Shown: positions 20,341-29,344 of the stretch, piece after piece
Position numbering within the stretch: position 1 is the stretch's first letter
How the letters are laid out: each line of letters starts with the position of its first letter
Source: Falciphora oryzae
Taxonomy: Eukaryota; Ascomycota; Sordariomycetes; Magnaporthales; Magnaporthaceae
NCBI GenBank assembly: GCA_000733355.1
Contig: JNVV01000020.1
Location: 562,222-591,565, forward strand
Length of the DNA: 29,344 nt
Reading direction: 5' to 3'
Translations under genes and position numbers: made by a program
The notes under the pieces: generated by a model
The model's input: only the letters and a program-made list of their open reading frames with translations
Told to the model about the DNA's origin: nothing
The model's database searches: none

Positions 20341-20480
20341 GACTTTTTGATCAGTATTTTTCGACCGTCATTTTTCGTCTGTCATTTTTTGGCCAACAGT
20401 TTTCGACCATCATTTTTCGACCAACACTTTTCGACCAAGATGTTGTGACAAGTATTTTGGACCAATCTTTTTTAACCAGT
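20341..20480 (+). repeat. Degenerate 14-bp tandem repeat (consensus near GACCATCATTTTTC)
   Basis: About ten units of 13-15 bp follow one another: GACCGTCATTTTTC, GACCATCATTTTTC and GACCAACACTTTTC are the best copies; outer units are more diverged (for example GATCAGTATTTTTC, GACCAATCTTTTTT). Units drift in length by one base. Function unknown. Confidence 0.75.
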
Positions 20481-21270
20481 GCTGTACGCGCCTCGATTTC
20501 AAGCAGCTGCGTCGCGCCCATGGCTGCCTGAACGCACGTGCGCTCCATGCACGACATGTCGATGAGCTTGCACCACGCCATTGTCAAGGTTCCGTGATCG
20601 ATAATCTTTTTTTTCCCCCGCCTTGACAGGCATCTTGAGACTTTAGGTAAAAGCTTCTATCGTAGCTAGGGAAACGCTGTCGACGGAGGGTCAAATCCAG
20701 GTGCTGTCCTTGCCAAGCCTGAACTTTCCTTGCTGGGGAAGACACTTTTCAGGGCTGCCCTGGCGCATGAAAATGGGGGACAACGGAAAACAAGGAGTCC
20801 CGAAGGGTCTGGTATGATCGACCTAACTTTAAAGCGATTCAGAAACCCCGACAAAGGACGAGGGAGTTAACTGGGACGAGTTTCCTTTGCCTGGAGGAAA
20901 AGTTTTGATTGACGCGGAGAGTCGGGAAGAGGAAAGAAGAATACTATCAAGACATGAAGCGACGAGGCCTTGGTGCTCCTCCGTTGACTCTCGATTTTCC
21001 GGACCAGACAATTTTTGTTTTTTTTTTCTTCTGCTTTTTTCTTCTGCGAGATATAATACACGCGGAGAGGGGGCACCGTCCCGGGACCCTCCAGACCAGC
21101 CGCCATCGACTGATCATCTTTGTAATGGTGGTAGGAGCAGCAACAGTAGTAGTAGCGACAGTAAGGGGCCAATACAGGGTGGTGGTGAGGGCAGTAGTAG
21201 TAGTCCTCGGTGCGGCGCTCCGGCCTCCGTCCATTGTCCGTCATTAATCCGCCACGCCGATGCAGCCGCC

Positions 21271-22930
21271 TTACACGGTGAGGAACTTTTGGGCCCACGC
21301 GGCCCTTCCGTACCAGCTCCTGATCTGCTTGCCCCAGAAGTACAGGGGCAGGGCCATGACAGCGATGGCGATGCTGGCGCCGGCCAGGGCGCCAAAGACG
21401 AACATGGGCCCGGAGGTTCCGAGCGCCTCGATGACGGGGGCGATGCCGACAAAGGACACGAGCGCGGCGATGCCGTTGACGGTGATGAAGGCCTGGGCCG
21501 ACTGCTTGGGGTAGCAGTCGACGACGTAGGTGATTGAGATCTGCGTCGTGCCGACGGTGCCCAGGTTCGTGATGGAGTTCCACACCAGCAGCCAGGCGAG
21601 CGGCTGGGCCTCGGTGATGGCCTGCGCCAGCCCGATCAGGCCGACGGCCGTGATGGGGACGGTGAACAGGAGCATGACGAGGCGGAACTCGGGCTCGGCG
21701 ACTCCGGCGTTCTTGTTGGTGCGGGCCATGTAGCGCGTGATGGCGTCCGACATCCAGCCCATGACGGGGCCGCCGACGAGGGCGACGCCGAAGAGGGGAA
21801 GGTTGGTCAGGCCGATGGCGGACGGGGTCAGCGAGTAGGGCTCGGCGCCCAGGATGATGGTGACGAGGGTCGGCACGCCGGCGAGCAGGAAGAGCAGCTG
21901 GGTGGACAGCAGGGCGCTGTAGAAGATGATGGGCGACGTGATCATGCCGAGCGGCTTGACGACGCCGCGCCAGTAGCCCATGTCGCTGACGCGGCCGCGG
22001 AACAGGGCCAGCTCCTGGCCGTAGGTGCGCTTCTCGGGGACCTCGAGCCCCTCCTTGGAGGCCGGGTAGGCGTCGTCCTCCGGGTCGAAGCTGCCGTTGC
22101 CCTTCTTGAAGCCGGACGAGACGCGCGGGGTGAAGTAGGCGGACTCGAGGAGCACAAAGTAGGCGACGGGGAAGAGGACGGCGAAGATGATGGCGATGAA
22201 GCCGAAGGAGGCCGACACGCCCATGGCGTCGATGACGAAGCCCGAGATGATCTGGGCGATCTGGCCTCCGGCGTTGAGGGCCAGCGTCGAGAGGGAAATC
22301 AGGGTGCCGCGCTCGTGGACGAAGAAGATGTCGGCGATGGAGGCGGTCATCATCATGAAGAGCGGGGCGCCCGCGAAGCCGGCGAGGGTGCGGGCGGCGG
22401 TGAAGGCGGCGAAGGTGGTGGCCAGGTAGCCCATGTAGTTGAAGATGGCGAGGAAGGCGATGCCGAACAGGTAGAAGGGGCGGCGGCCCCACACGTCGGC
22501 GCCGGCCACGACGAAGAAGCCGGCCAGTGAGGTCCAGAAGGTCGGGGCCGTCAGGATCCATGACGAGATGTCGGCCTCGGAGGCCTGGAACTTCTGGACC
22601 ATGGGCACGATGCCCGGCGTCACCATGGTGGCCAGGGCGTTGGTGGCGGCGGCGCCGAAGGCGATGACGAAGAAGTGCGAGTACTTCCAGCCCTTGGACC
22701 AGTTGAGCGGGTCGTTGGGGTCGTCTGAGGGTTGCGGCTGCAGCACGATGTCCCCCCTCTTCTTCAGCCCCTGCTGGTCTCCGTTGGCGTCTGGTGGGTG
22801 TCAGTATAGGAGCCTAGATTAAGAAAAAATCCAGAGCCAGCGTAGCAAGCTCACCATTTTGCTCCTCTCCGAGTCTGACGGTTCCCAGAGGCGAACCACC
22901 GGCCTTAGGCTCTAGAACACCCCAACCCAT
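21271..22930 (-). CDS. MFS transporter, DHA1-type (12 membrane segments), 531 aa
   Basis: Two exons on the minus strand: 22930-22855 and 22790-21271, with intron 22791-22854 (GTGAGC...CAG). The ATG at 22930 opens MGWGVLEPK, the kind of short N-terminus common in this fungal subfamily, and splicing joins it in frame to DDPNDPLNWSKGWK, the usual motif before the first membrane helix. About 12 hydrophobic segments follow. Loop 2-3 carries the MFS motif A equivalent GADVWGRRPFYLFG. The central cytoplasmic loop (FKKGNGSFDPEDDAYPASKE) is charged. The protein ends KFLTV. Such plasma-membrane proton antiporters export small molecules; substrate unknown. Upstream lie a 30-bp T-tract (gene strand) and a GAC-type triplet repeat. 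The gene is intact and converges on the ABC pump. Confidence 0.93.
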
Positions 22931-22975
22931 CCCTTGGACGTCCTGTGAATACAGCCGCAAGCGCGACTAGAAGAA

Positions 22976-22978
<3 letters not shown>

Positions 22979-23008
<30 letters not shown>
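22979..23008 (+). repeat. 30-bp A homopolymer (T-tract in the MFS promoter)
   Basis: Thirty consecutive A residues on the plus strand lie about 50 bp upstream of the MFS start codon, so they read as a T-tract in the promoter or leader. Long dA:dT tracts exclude nucleosomes. Exact length is prone to sequencing slippage. Confidence 0.95.
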
Positions 23009-23010
<2 letters not shown>

Positions 23011-23084
23011 CCGGTTACGAGCAGCCGGAAACGGTTGTGGTACACCCCCGGACACGATCGGAAAACGTAACGAGCACCGGCTCT

Positions 23085-23123
<39 letters not shown>

Positions 23124-23139
23124 TTCGTCTTCGTCTTCG
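23085..23139 (+). repeat. (GTC)n microsatellite grading into (TTC)-containing units
   Basis: GTC units run from 23085, with one GCC interruption near 23112, then change to GTCTTC units ending about 23139. The tract lies about 150 bp upstream of the MFS start, on the promoter side. Confidence 0.9.
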
Positions 23140-24850
23140 GTCGGCCCCGGTCGGGCAAACGGCCGCGTCGCTTACAAAAAAAGAACGGAAGGAAGGTAGG
23201 AAAAAAAAAAGGAAGGAAAAGAAAGGAAGCTGCAAAAAACTACACCAAAAACTGTAACTATCCGGTAGCTACAGGCCAAGTCCAGTTGGCGACGAAAAGG
23301 AACGATGGCGAAAAAAAAAGAGGCAGAAGGAACGGTGATGGAAAAGGGAAAGGTCCAAAAACAGAATCCTTCGAGAACGGGGCCAGTTCGTTTATGATGA
23401 ATGTTTGTTCGCCCCGAACCCATCCGGGTGTCGTCGTCCCTCCACGGTGCACGGGCCCGAAGGCAGGGGGCAAGCAGACGTGGTACGCAAAAAGGCCCTG
23501 GCCGTGGATTGACCTGCTGCAACACCAGACAACAATTACACGGCGAAAGCCCCGAGGCGGTCCGGCCCAGTATATCGGAGGGGCGAAGAGAAAGATCTTC
23601 AACCAAACAAACGGCCTTGTCCCATTGCCAAACGCAATCAGGAATTGAGAACAAGGTAGGATGCAAGGTACCCGGATCTTAGCCGCCGTCCACACGTGCG
23701 GGTTCAAGGTTTGAGTTGTGTCGTGTGTGTGCATGTGTGTCTGGCATCAAATGCCGTCTGTCTGGTTACAGCACGCGCACAGCATCCACCCACTAAGGGG
23801 TGGTGCTGGACCAGCCTGGAGAGCCCGGCACTAACGGCATCTGGGACGCTAATTAAAGCAGAGGAAGATTGGCTCCAAGGGTAGCGTCCGAGGAAGTAAG
23901 CTTACCTTGGCCCTCGAACACCTGCCGTCCCAGCTCCGGGCCCTGCTCTTGTTCCAACAAAAGGGGCACAAGAAGATGGGTGGAAAGAAACAAGCAGGCC
24001 AGGATTCCAGACGGGCATCTTTCCACCGGTATGGGACGCGCCAATATGGGACTTCAAACGCGGTTTCCAAATCTCTAGGGGCGACAGATGGGGGTTCCAT
24101 GACAAGTGCCGCCGCTGTCATGTCAGGATGGCGCGGCCTCTGCTGCTTCTGTGCTGGGGGCAGGGCGGCGGGTCGCTCGCCCCGAAAAAAAGAAACCCCA
24201 CAGGCCATGCTCAAGCTGGCAAGGCGTGTCTTGGTAGTGCTGGTGGTAGTGCTGGCTATCAGACACGTGCAGCACCCGACAGAATGTCTGGCACACAGGA
24301 AACCGCTGTAACTCCCGTAGCCCTTCGGACGTTGCGTTGGATAAACCCCCAGCAGCAGGGCCCCGGCGGGCCAACCGGTGACAGGGAACCGCCCAGACCC
24401 AGAGCTTTCCTTTCATGTTTGCGGTAGATCAGCGAGCTGCATCCGCCAGGGGTGGACCCTCGAGTGGAGAGCCCAGGGATCCTGTTCCGGCTCTTTGGGG
24501 TGCCATCCGCCAAGCCAAAATGTCCGATCTGGGCTAAAACTGGGTGCGGCTGGAACCGGACATGATAGCCTAGCCCACCACGGACCTTTCAGCCTTTTCT
24601 TGTCGCCCAACTATCGGCGGGGCCCAGACTGCCTCGTTTCATCTCCAGCTCACGCCACCAAATGCTGTTTCCCTGCGAGCCCCACCCCGAGTTTTGCCCC
24701 GGATTCAGAGAGCCCCATCCGGCTTTCGTCCTCCGCGGAGGCCGCAGCCCGGCGCCGCGCGCGCCGCAACACGCAATCTCCTTCGAGGCAATGAACAGTG
24801 CCCTCGTACCCAACCTGCTGCTCGACAATATATGAGCAGGACACGGTACA

Positions 24851-27800
24851 TCAGTCGTGTTTGTCTTCAACAGTCGTTAAACAGTTGGCACATCTCTGAA
24901 AGCCGCAGGTATGGCAATGACTGATGATACTACAGGACAATGGACCATCATCACACTGACACTGTTGCCAAAGGGTGCCTAATCAGTAAGGCCGATTGAT
25001 GCAAGTATAAAAATGGAGTTAAACTTACACAGTACCAGACCTTGAACCGTTGGCGCTTCGTTGCAAACATTCTACCGTAGCCGTAGCCGTAACCGCGGGG
25101 ACGGTTCAGAGCACGAGCAGGATTATGCGGACCATAATGGCTTATCTCGGGGGGCACCTCTGTGTTGGCGCTGCCCACGTGGCTTCGTCCTGCCTCTGGA
25201 GCCTCTTGCTCCTTGCTTGGCGTTGTTAAACCCTGGTCCGATGGCCTCTCGCTCTGGCCCGGTTGCTGAGGGCTCGCATTGGTAAGTATTCCTGTCCCGT
25301 CGTCGCCACCCTCGGCGTTCCGCAGTGTCGTTGGCGACTGTTGTCTCATGCTTTCCGATGCATTGCTTGCCTGCGGGGAGTGGCCGTCCTGCCGCACCTG
25401 CTCCGAGCCTGTCATCGGCACCAGTGGAGGAGGCTGCCCCTGGCCGCGCCGCCTCCGCAAGTCTGCCTCGGCAGCAATGCCCTTCCATTCGGGCTTCGCA
25501 CTATCCCATTGCCCTTGGTAGTAGTTTTTTACCTACCAAATGGTAGCGGTTAACGGGTATCGTTCCAAACGAGAAAGCTGAACGGAACTTACCATGATTG
25601 GCGTTTTGGTACGCATGTGAGACGCAATCGCGCTCCAATCCGTCCCGAACGAGCGCAGCAACTCCGGGAATTCATTAGCCTCTGACACACTCCAATAACT
25701 TGTCGGTGAATCCTTCTCCTTTTCCGCCGTCGCCGGGCTTCGTTCGGATGCTCCTTCGCTTTCGTTTGACTGCTGAGAGCGAGTATCGAGAGGGATATGC
25801 GAGCCGTCGCCATCATCGACTATGCTCTCATGCGTATCTGGCAATTCGACTTCTTTTAGCTCATCGGGGGCTGGATGAGATGGCTTCTTCCTATGATCGG
25901 GCAGCAACTGTATCTGGAATCTCTTTCCAGCCACAACGCGCGTTTCCCACTCCGCGGGAGGGAAGACGATGCGGTCATAGGCATCGAGCACCTGAAAGTG
26001 GCCGCTTCGAACCCCGTCAAGCAGTTTGGTTGGCACACCGACCGCAGAGCCAGACAAGGCGTACCGGAACCCCTTTAACAGTCAAATTTACATACTCCAC
26101 ATGTCAGCCGAGGTATGATCTCCACCGTTCAAAGCAGGCTGAACTTGGTTGCTATGCACGAAAAGATGCACCGAACTTACCAAACGGGTCCTGCAGAGGT
26201 CCCACTGCATGGCAGTCTCGTCGAATATTGACGCCATGTTCTCATCCACGAAGCTGAAGACCACATCCGCACGCTGATTTAGGGGATCGCCCAGCGGGCC
26301 CCTAGCAAAGCTGAGGTGGATTCCGCCGTTGGTGCTGTTGTGTAGCCTATGCCCGGATAGGGCATACGAGGCCTCAATCGCACTTGGGACGTCCTCGAAC
26401 TGAACGAAGCATTGCGGACCGAGTAGTTTCGTGCGGAAAACAAGACGTTTGTAGCCATCTTGTTTCGAAAAAGTTGCCTTGAGCTCCTCCTCGGACGTAT
26501 CGAGAGGCAGGTTCCCGACGTGGAGCGTGTCGCATGGCGGGTTTGGGGTTGTCGGACCGACGGGTGGGAAGTTGTAACGAGTTGTCGTGTCCCCCTTCGT
26601 CTTCTTCAATATTGCTGGTTTGTGCCCGGGATTCACTGCGCTTTGTGCCCCCCTCCGTTTTTTTCCAGCGCTCTCCTGGCTAGACGACCTAGAAGCTGCC
26701 GAGGGTCCTCTAAGCAGTTCCAAAACCTCACGGCGCTCCTCGTCCAACATGGCCTCCAGGCTCATAGGTTCGGCCGTGCTGTTGGTGGGGGGTGGTGGGC
26801 GAGTAGAAACATAAGATGGGCTCCTGCGTTCGCGCTCTGGACGGCCCCGTGCTGCCCGGGTTGGGGAAAAACTCCGCAACGACTCATCGCTATCACTTTT
26901 TGGATCCTCATTGGACCCGCGTTCGCGACTCAGCTGGCGTCGGAGGCGGCGCTCCTCTTTTTCTAAGTCGCGCTGGAGCAGGCTGGGGTGCACGCGCTCC
27001 GGCTCACTGTCAGAGGGGCTGGAGGATGCGGATCTCTCCGTAACAATTGCGCGGGTGGGGTTCGCGTGCTCGTCATCTGAGTTCTGAGATAGAAAATCAT
27101 CATCAACGTCGAACGAGGCATTTGATGCGATGGAAGAGTCGGGTCCGGAAAATGCAACAGTGTGTGAGCGTACATCACTGCCGTGTTCAGCCACGTTATC
27201 GATCGGCAGCGACGCAGTTGATTTTTCGTCCTGGAAACTCGAGTTGGAAAGCACGTCTGACTGAGCTGCAGAGACGGCCCGGATCGATCCCGAGTTAGCA
27301 GTGCCCGCATTGCTGTCATCATCAGTCTCTCTTGGCACTGCGAAGATAGCAAGTTGTTCGTGGTGAGCCGCCACATGCCTCCTGAATCGGCTGGCAGAGA
27401 CTGGAGTTTCGCCGCTCCGGTTCTCCGCACGTTTCCCTTTGGGATCCTGCCTCTCCTGCAGCTTCAGAGCCCAGTCATCACAAAAGGGACAGTCCTGGGC
27501 GATGAAGCGGGTGACAGGCTCCCGACCCGAATCCAGGAGCTTTTGCGTATGGCTCTCGGGGAAGTGCCCGTGTATGGAGCTGATATGGGCTTCGAGCTGG
27601 TCTTCGGAGAGCGAATCGGGCAATAAGCAAAGCCTGCAGGTGTACCGTGTCCGGTGGGTGCGTAGCTCATGCTCGAACCAAGCGTTACGGTCACCGAACA
27701 TGTTGTCGCAGCCGGCGGTGCAGGTGTAGGCCTTGAGGTCGCGGTAGGCGTGCTTTTGCCAAGCGCCGTCCTGTTGGAAGGTCTGGAACGTGCGGCATAG

Positions 27801-28777
27801 GGGACACTCGAAGGGGGCGCCATCTGGAGACAGGGTGGCCAGTCGGGGGAGCGAGAGGACCTGGTTCTCACCGCTCACGGTTGAGGCGGAGATAAGGGAA
27901 CAAACGTCCTCCTCTACCACATCGGGAGTCGGCTGAGCATACGTGGTTGCCTTACTGGAGCGGAATTCTGTCTGAGCAGGGCGGGACTCGGTGACCTCAG
28001 CCTTGTCTGACTCATCGCGCTCGACAGCCAGACGAAGGCTATGGTCACGAGAGTATTTGAGAAACTGTCGCCGTCTTGCGTTCGCGCGCCCAAGGAGCGT
28101 GCGGAGCTCCTCGGGAAGCTTGGGGTGCTTCTCTCGAAGGTGGTTGATGTCGATGATGTCCGTGAAGGTGGTGTTTGAGGCTTGAAGGGCGTGCTTGAAC
28201 CGATCGCGATGGCCAGAGTTGCGTACAATGACGGCGATCCTGAAGAGAGATCGGAGGTATTCGGACATGCAGTCAAGAAGAGAACGGGCCTCGTCAAAGT
28301 TGTCACTGGAGTCCTCCAGGGTCTCGGCTGCGGCGCCAGACCCCAAATCCCGTCCAAGAGTATCATTGACCGGTTCAGTCTCTTCAAAGTTGAGGTCGTC
28401 GTCATTGTCGGCCCCGGGGGTTCTTTCAGGGGCTTCGCTAATGAGTTCCAATACTTTGTTCCAGTTAGTACGTGATATGCTGCACAGCGGGCTCTACCAT
28501 CATGGGGAGGGAGTGGGCATCAATTACAATCGGATGCTGCTTCGCTAAGGTCGTCGAGGACCTCGCAAATGCGCTCGCTTGTTTCGGGAGCGTCGCTCAG
28601 TCGCTGATCGAGGGATAGCCTTGATGTGGACGGCAGGAGCGCGCCGAGGTTTCCAGCCCATAGACTGAACCGATCCAGAGCGTCTGTCACGTCCCGAGCT
28701 AAGATGCTCTGCGACGGGCCACGATCGTGCTGTTGCGGGCCGTTGGAGTCGCCCTTGGGTTCCAGTTGGGCGATTAA
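24851..28777 (-). CDS. Large multidomain protein: acuF-like N-terminus, C2H2 fingers, Whi3-type RRM, ubiquitin-like domain, SANT/Myb, Cys cluster; 5' end interrupted by a MITE
   Basis: Five exons on the minus strand: 28777(?)-28528, 28453-26181, 26072-25593, 25532-25029 and 24961-24851. Introns are 28454-28527 (branch TACTAAC), 26073-26180, 25533-25592 and 24962-25028; all are GT-AG and keep frame. Order: a helical N-terminus ([13 protein letters not shown]) of the fungal acuF-like type; C2H2-like fingers ([19 protein letters not shown], then three more Cys/His pairs, about 27350-27825); a long Ser/Asp/Arg-rich disordered region; an RRM ([36 protein letters not shown]; about 26290-26545) close to fungal Whi3; a ubiquitin-like fold ([15 protein letters not shown]); SANT/Myb ([27 protein letters not shown]); and a C-terminal cluster ([25 protein letters not shown]). 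About 1200 residues; function unknown. No ATG lies between the MITE junction and the N-terminal domain, so the native start is lost; a frame stays open into the MITE to 29038. Confidence 0.8.
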
Positions 28778-29344
28778 GGGCAGGTTTGGTGGTAAAGGTG
28801 TTTTTTGTTTTTTCCATACTATTTTAAAAAACTGCTTGTTTTTTAAGTTGTGGTCCGTGCCAAAGGCACCCTGGCCCTTGCGAAAATCATTCGAAAGACC
28901 CGCCAGAAGTATTTTTTTACCCAGGCCAACGAGTCGCGTTGATACAGCCCCTGGCCACCTTTTTTGCCACCTCGGGTGCCACCTGTTTTGCCACCTCCTG
29001 ACCGGGGTTTGGCACGACGAATATATAAAGCCGGCCACCCTCCCGCCTTTTAAGAGCTTTTGTCTTAGAAAAATTTCGAGGTCTAAAAAGGGCTAGGAGG
29101 GCCAGGAGGGCCAGGGGTGATAGGCACGTGCAGATAGGATCAAATAGGAATAAAGTTTTTTTTTTTTTTTTTTTCACCGTTCGAAATAGGAAATTTCTTT
29201 GCAAAATTAATATAGTTAAAAATAGAAAAATCATATAAATGAAGGTACATTTTTTATTGCAAGGTCCCTGGTTATGCTTATTACGGGAGTAACCGCATTA
29301 AAAAAACAAGCCAGGGTCAAAAAACAAAAAAACAGCTACCACCA
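28778..29344. mobile_element. Harbinger/Tourist-like MITE, family A, second copy (runs off the window)
   Basis: It starts GGGCAGGTTTGGTGGTAAAG after a TAA (28775-28777), the same terminus as the element at 9882. The last bases of the window (AAAAACAGCTACCACCA) match the inverted terminus, so the element should end about nine bases beyond the edge, for a length near 575 bp. The interior differs from the first copy. It has four GCCACCT repeats (28953-28996), a TATA-like ATATATAAAG (29021-29030), a short GGGCCAGGA tandem (about 29086-29115) and an 18-bp T run near 29157-29174. It is inserted in the first visible coding exon of the RRM/SANT gene. Confidence 0.82.
28953..28996 (+). repeat. GCCACCT short direct repeats inside the MITE
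   Basis: Four copies of GCCACCT spaced 10-14 bp apart, three of them within TGCCACCT; two also share the preceding TTTT. They fall in the subterminal-to-middle part of the family A copy, where subterminal repeats in related elements can serve as transposase binding sites; that role is only a guess here. Confidence 0.55.

Larger units (their letters stand above)
19852..21270. other. Convergent intergenic region between the ABC and MFS genes
   Basis: The 1.4 kb holds both 3' ends. It contains a polypurine tract (about 20187-20310), a 14-bp-period minisatellite (20341-20480, annotated separately) and a GTA/GTG triplet-rich patch (21125-21210). None of the open frames is credible. No transposon termini were found. 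Confidence 0.5.
22931..24850. other. Intergenic region between the MFS start and the 3' end of the RRM/SANT gene
   Basis: About 1.9 kb. The first 300 bp is MFS promoter with the A-tract, the GTC microsatellite and an A-rich stretch (23175-23235). Frames such as 23401-23682 plus, 23849-24214 minus and 24378-24794 plus show no motif or splice support, and I see no gene. No transposon ends were found. Confidence 0.45.

Noticed and set aside
20680..20700. tRNA-like T-arm string (GGTCAAATCCAG)
   Set aside because: No matching acceptor, D or anticodon arms around it.
20867..22561. 564-codon minus-strand frame overlapping the MFS gene
   Set aside because: Arg/His/Pro-rich translation typical of the wrong frame of a GC-rich gene; the MFS frame has 12 hydrophobic segments and family motifs.
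23401..24430. Several overlapping frames of 90-130 codons between the MFS and RRM/SANT genes
   Set aside because: No motif or splice support on either strand; treated as intergenic.
29021..29030. TATA-like ATATATAAAG as promoter of a transposase gene in the MITE
   Set aside because: No coding sequence follows it before the window ends and the element is too short to encode a transposase.

Overview
The window is nuclear DNA from a filamentous ascomycete, most likely a Sordariomycete. This rests on short GT-AG introns of 60-129 bp with GTAAGT/GTGAGT-type donors and CTAAC-type branch sites, GC-rich exons, and fungal protein families: a LysM/hevein protein, GH55 glucanase, full-size ABCB pump, DHA1-type MFS transporter and an acuF-like zinc-finger protein. 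I see no tRNA, rRNA or CRISPR array.

Left third (1-9841): the 3' end of an unidentified gene (1-401), then a divergent pair. On the minus strand is an intact three-exon gene for a secreted LysM protein with three hevein domains (1406-2454). On the plus strand is a decayed locus. It begins with a signal-peptide ORF weakly resembling fungal NucA/NucB-type nucleases (3759-5045, one in-frame TAG) and runs into a large GH55 beta-1,3-glucanase (5008-9841). The glucanase carries about seven single-step frame changes, a stop codon and a MITE. The GH55 part has no signal peptide of its own and the two overlap in different frames, so the ancestor may have been one secreted nuclease-glucanase fusion. 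With the chitin-binding neighbour, this suggests a cell-wall-directed antagonism cassette. That function is inference.

Middle (9842-15600): a transposon-rich spacer. A Harbinger/Tourist-like MITE (TAA target duplications) contains a long-hairpin pogo/Fot-like MITE (TA duplication). A second Harbinger-like family lies at 10792-11021, and a further inverted-repeat-bounded segment at 14092-14307. Between them are a broken small gene (11259-11617), a possible unknown gene (12203-12952) and faint minus-strand coding relics (14500-15290).

Right half: an intact six-exon ABCB full transporter (15605-19851, 1291 aa) converges on an intact two-exon MFS transporter (21271-22930, 531 aa), a possible efflux pair. 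Their intact frames argue that the damage in the GH55 locus is real decay rather than poor sequence. The last gene (24851 to about 28777, minus) is a large multidomain protein: acuF-like N-terminus, C2H2 fingers, a Whi3-type RRM, a ubiquitin-like domain, a SANT/Myb domain and a C-terminal cysteine cluster. Its 5' coding end is interrupted by another copy of the Harbinger-like MITE, which runs past the window edge.
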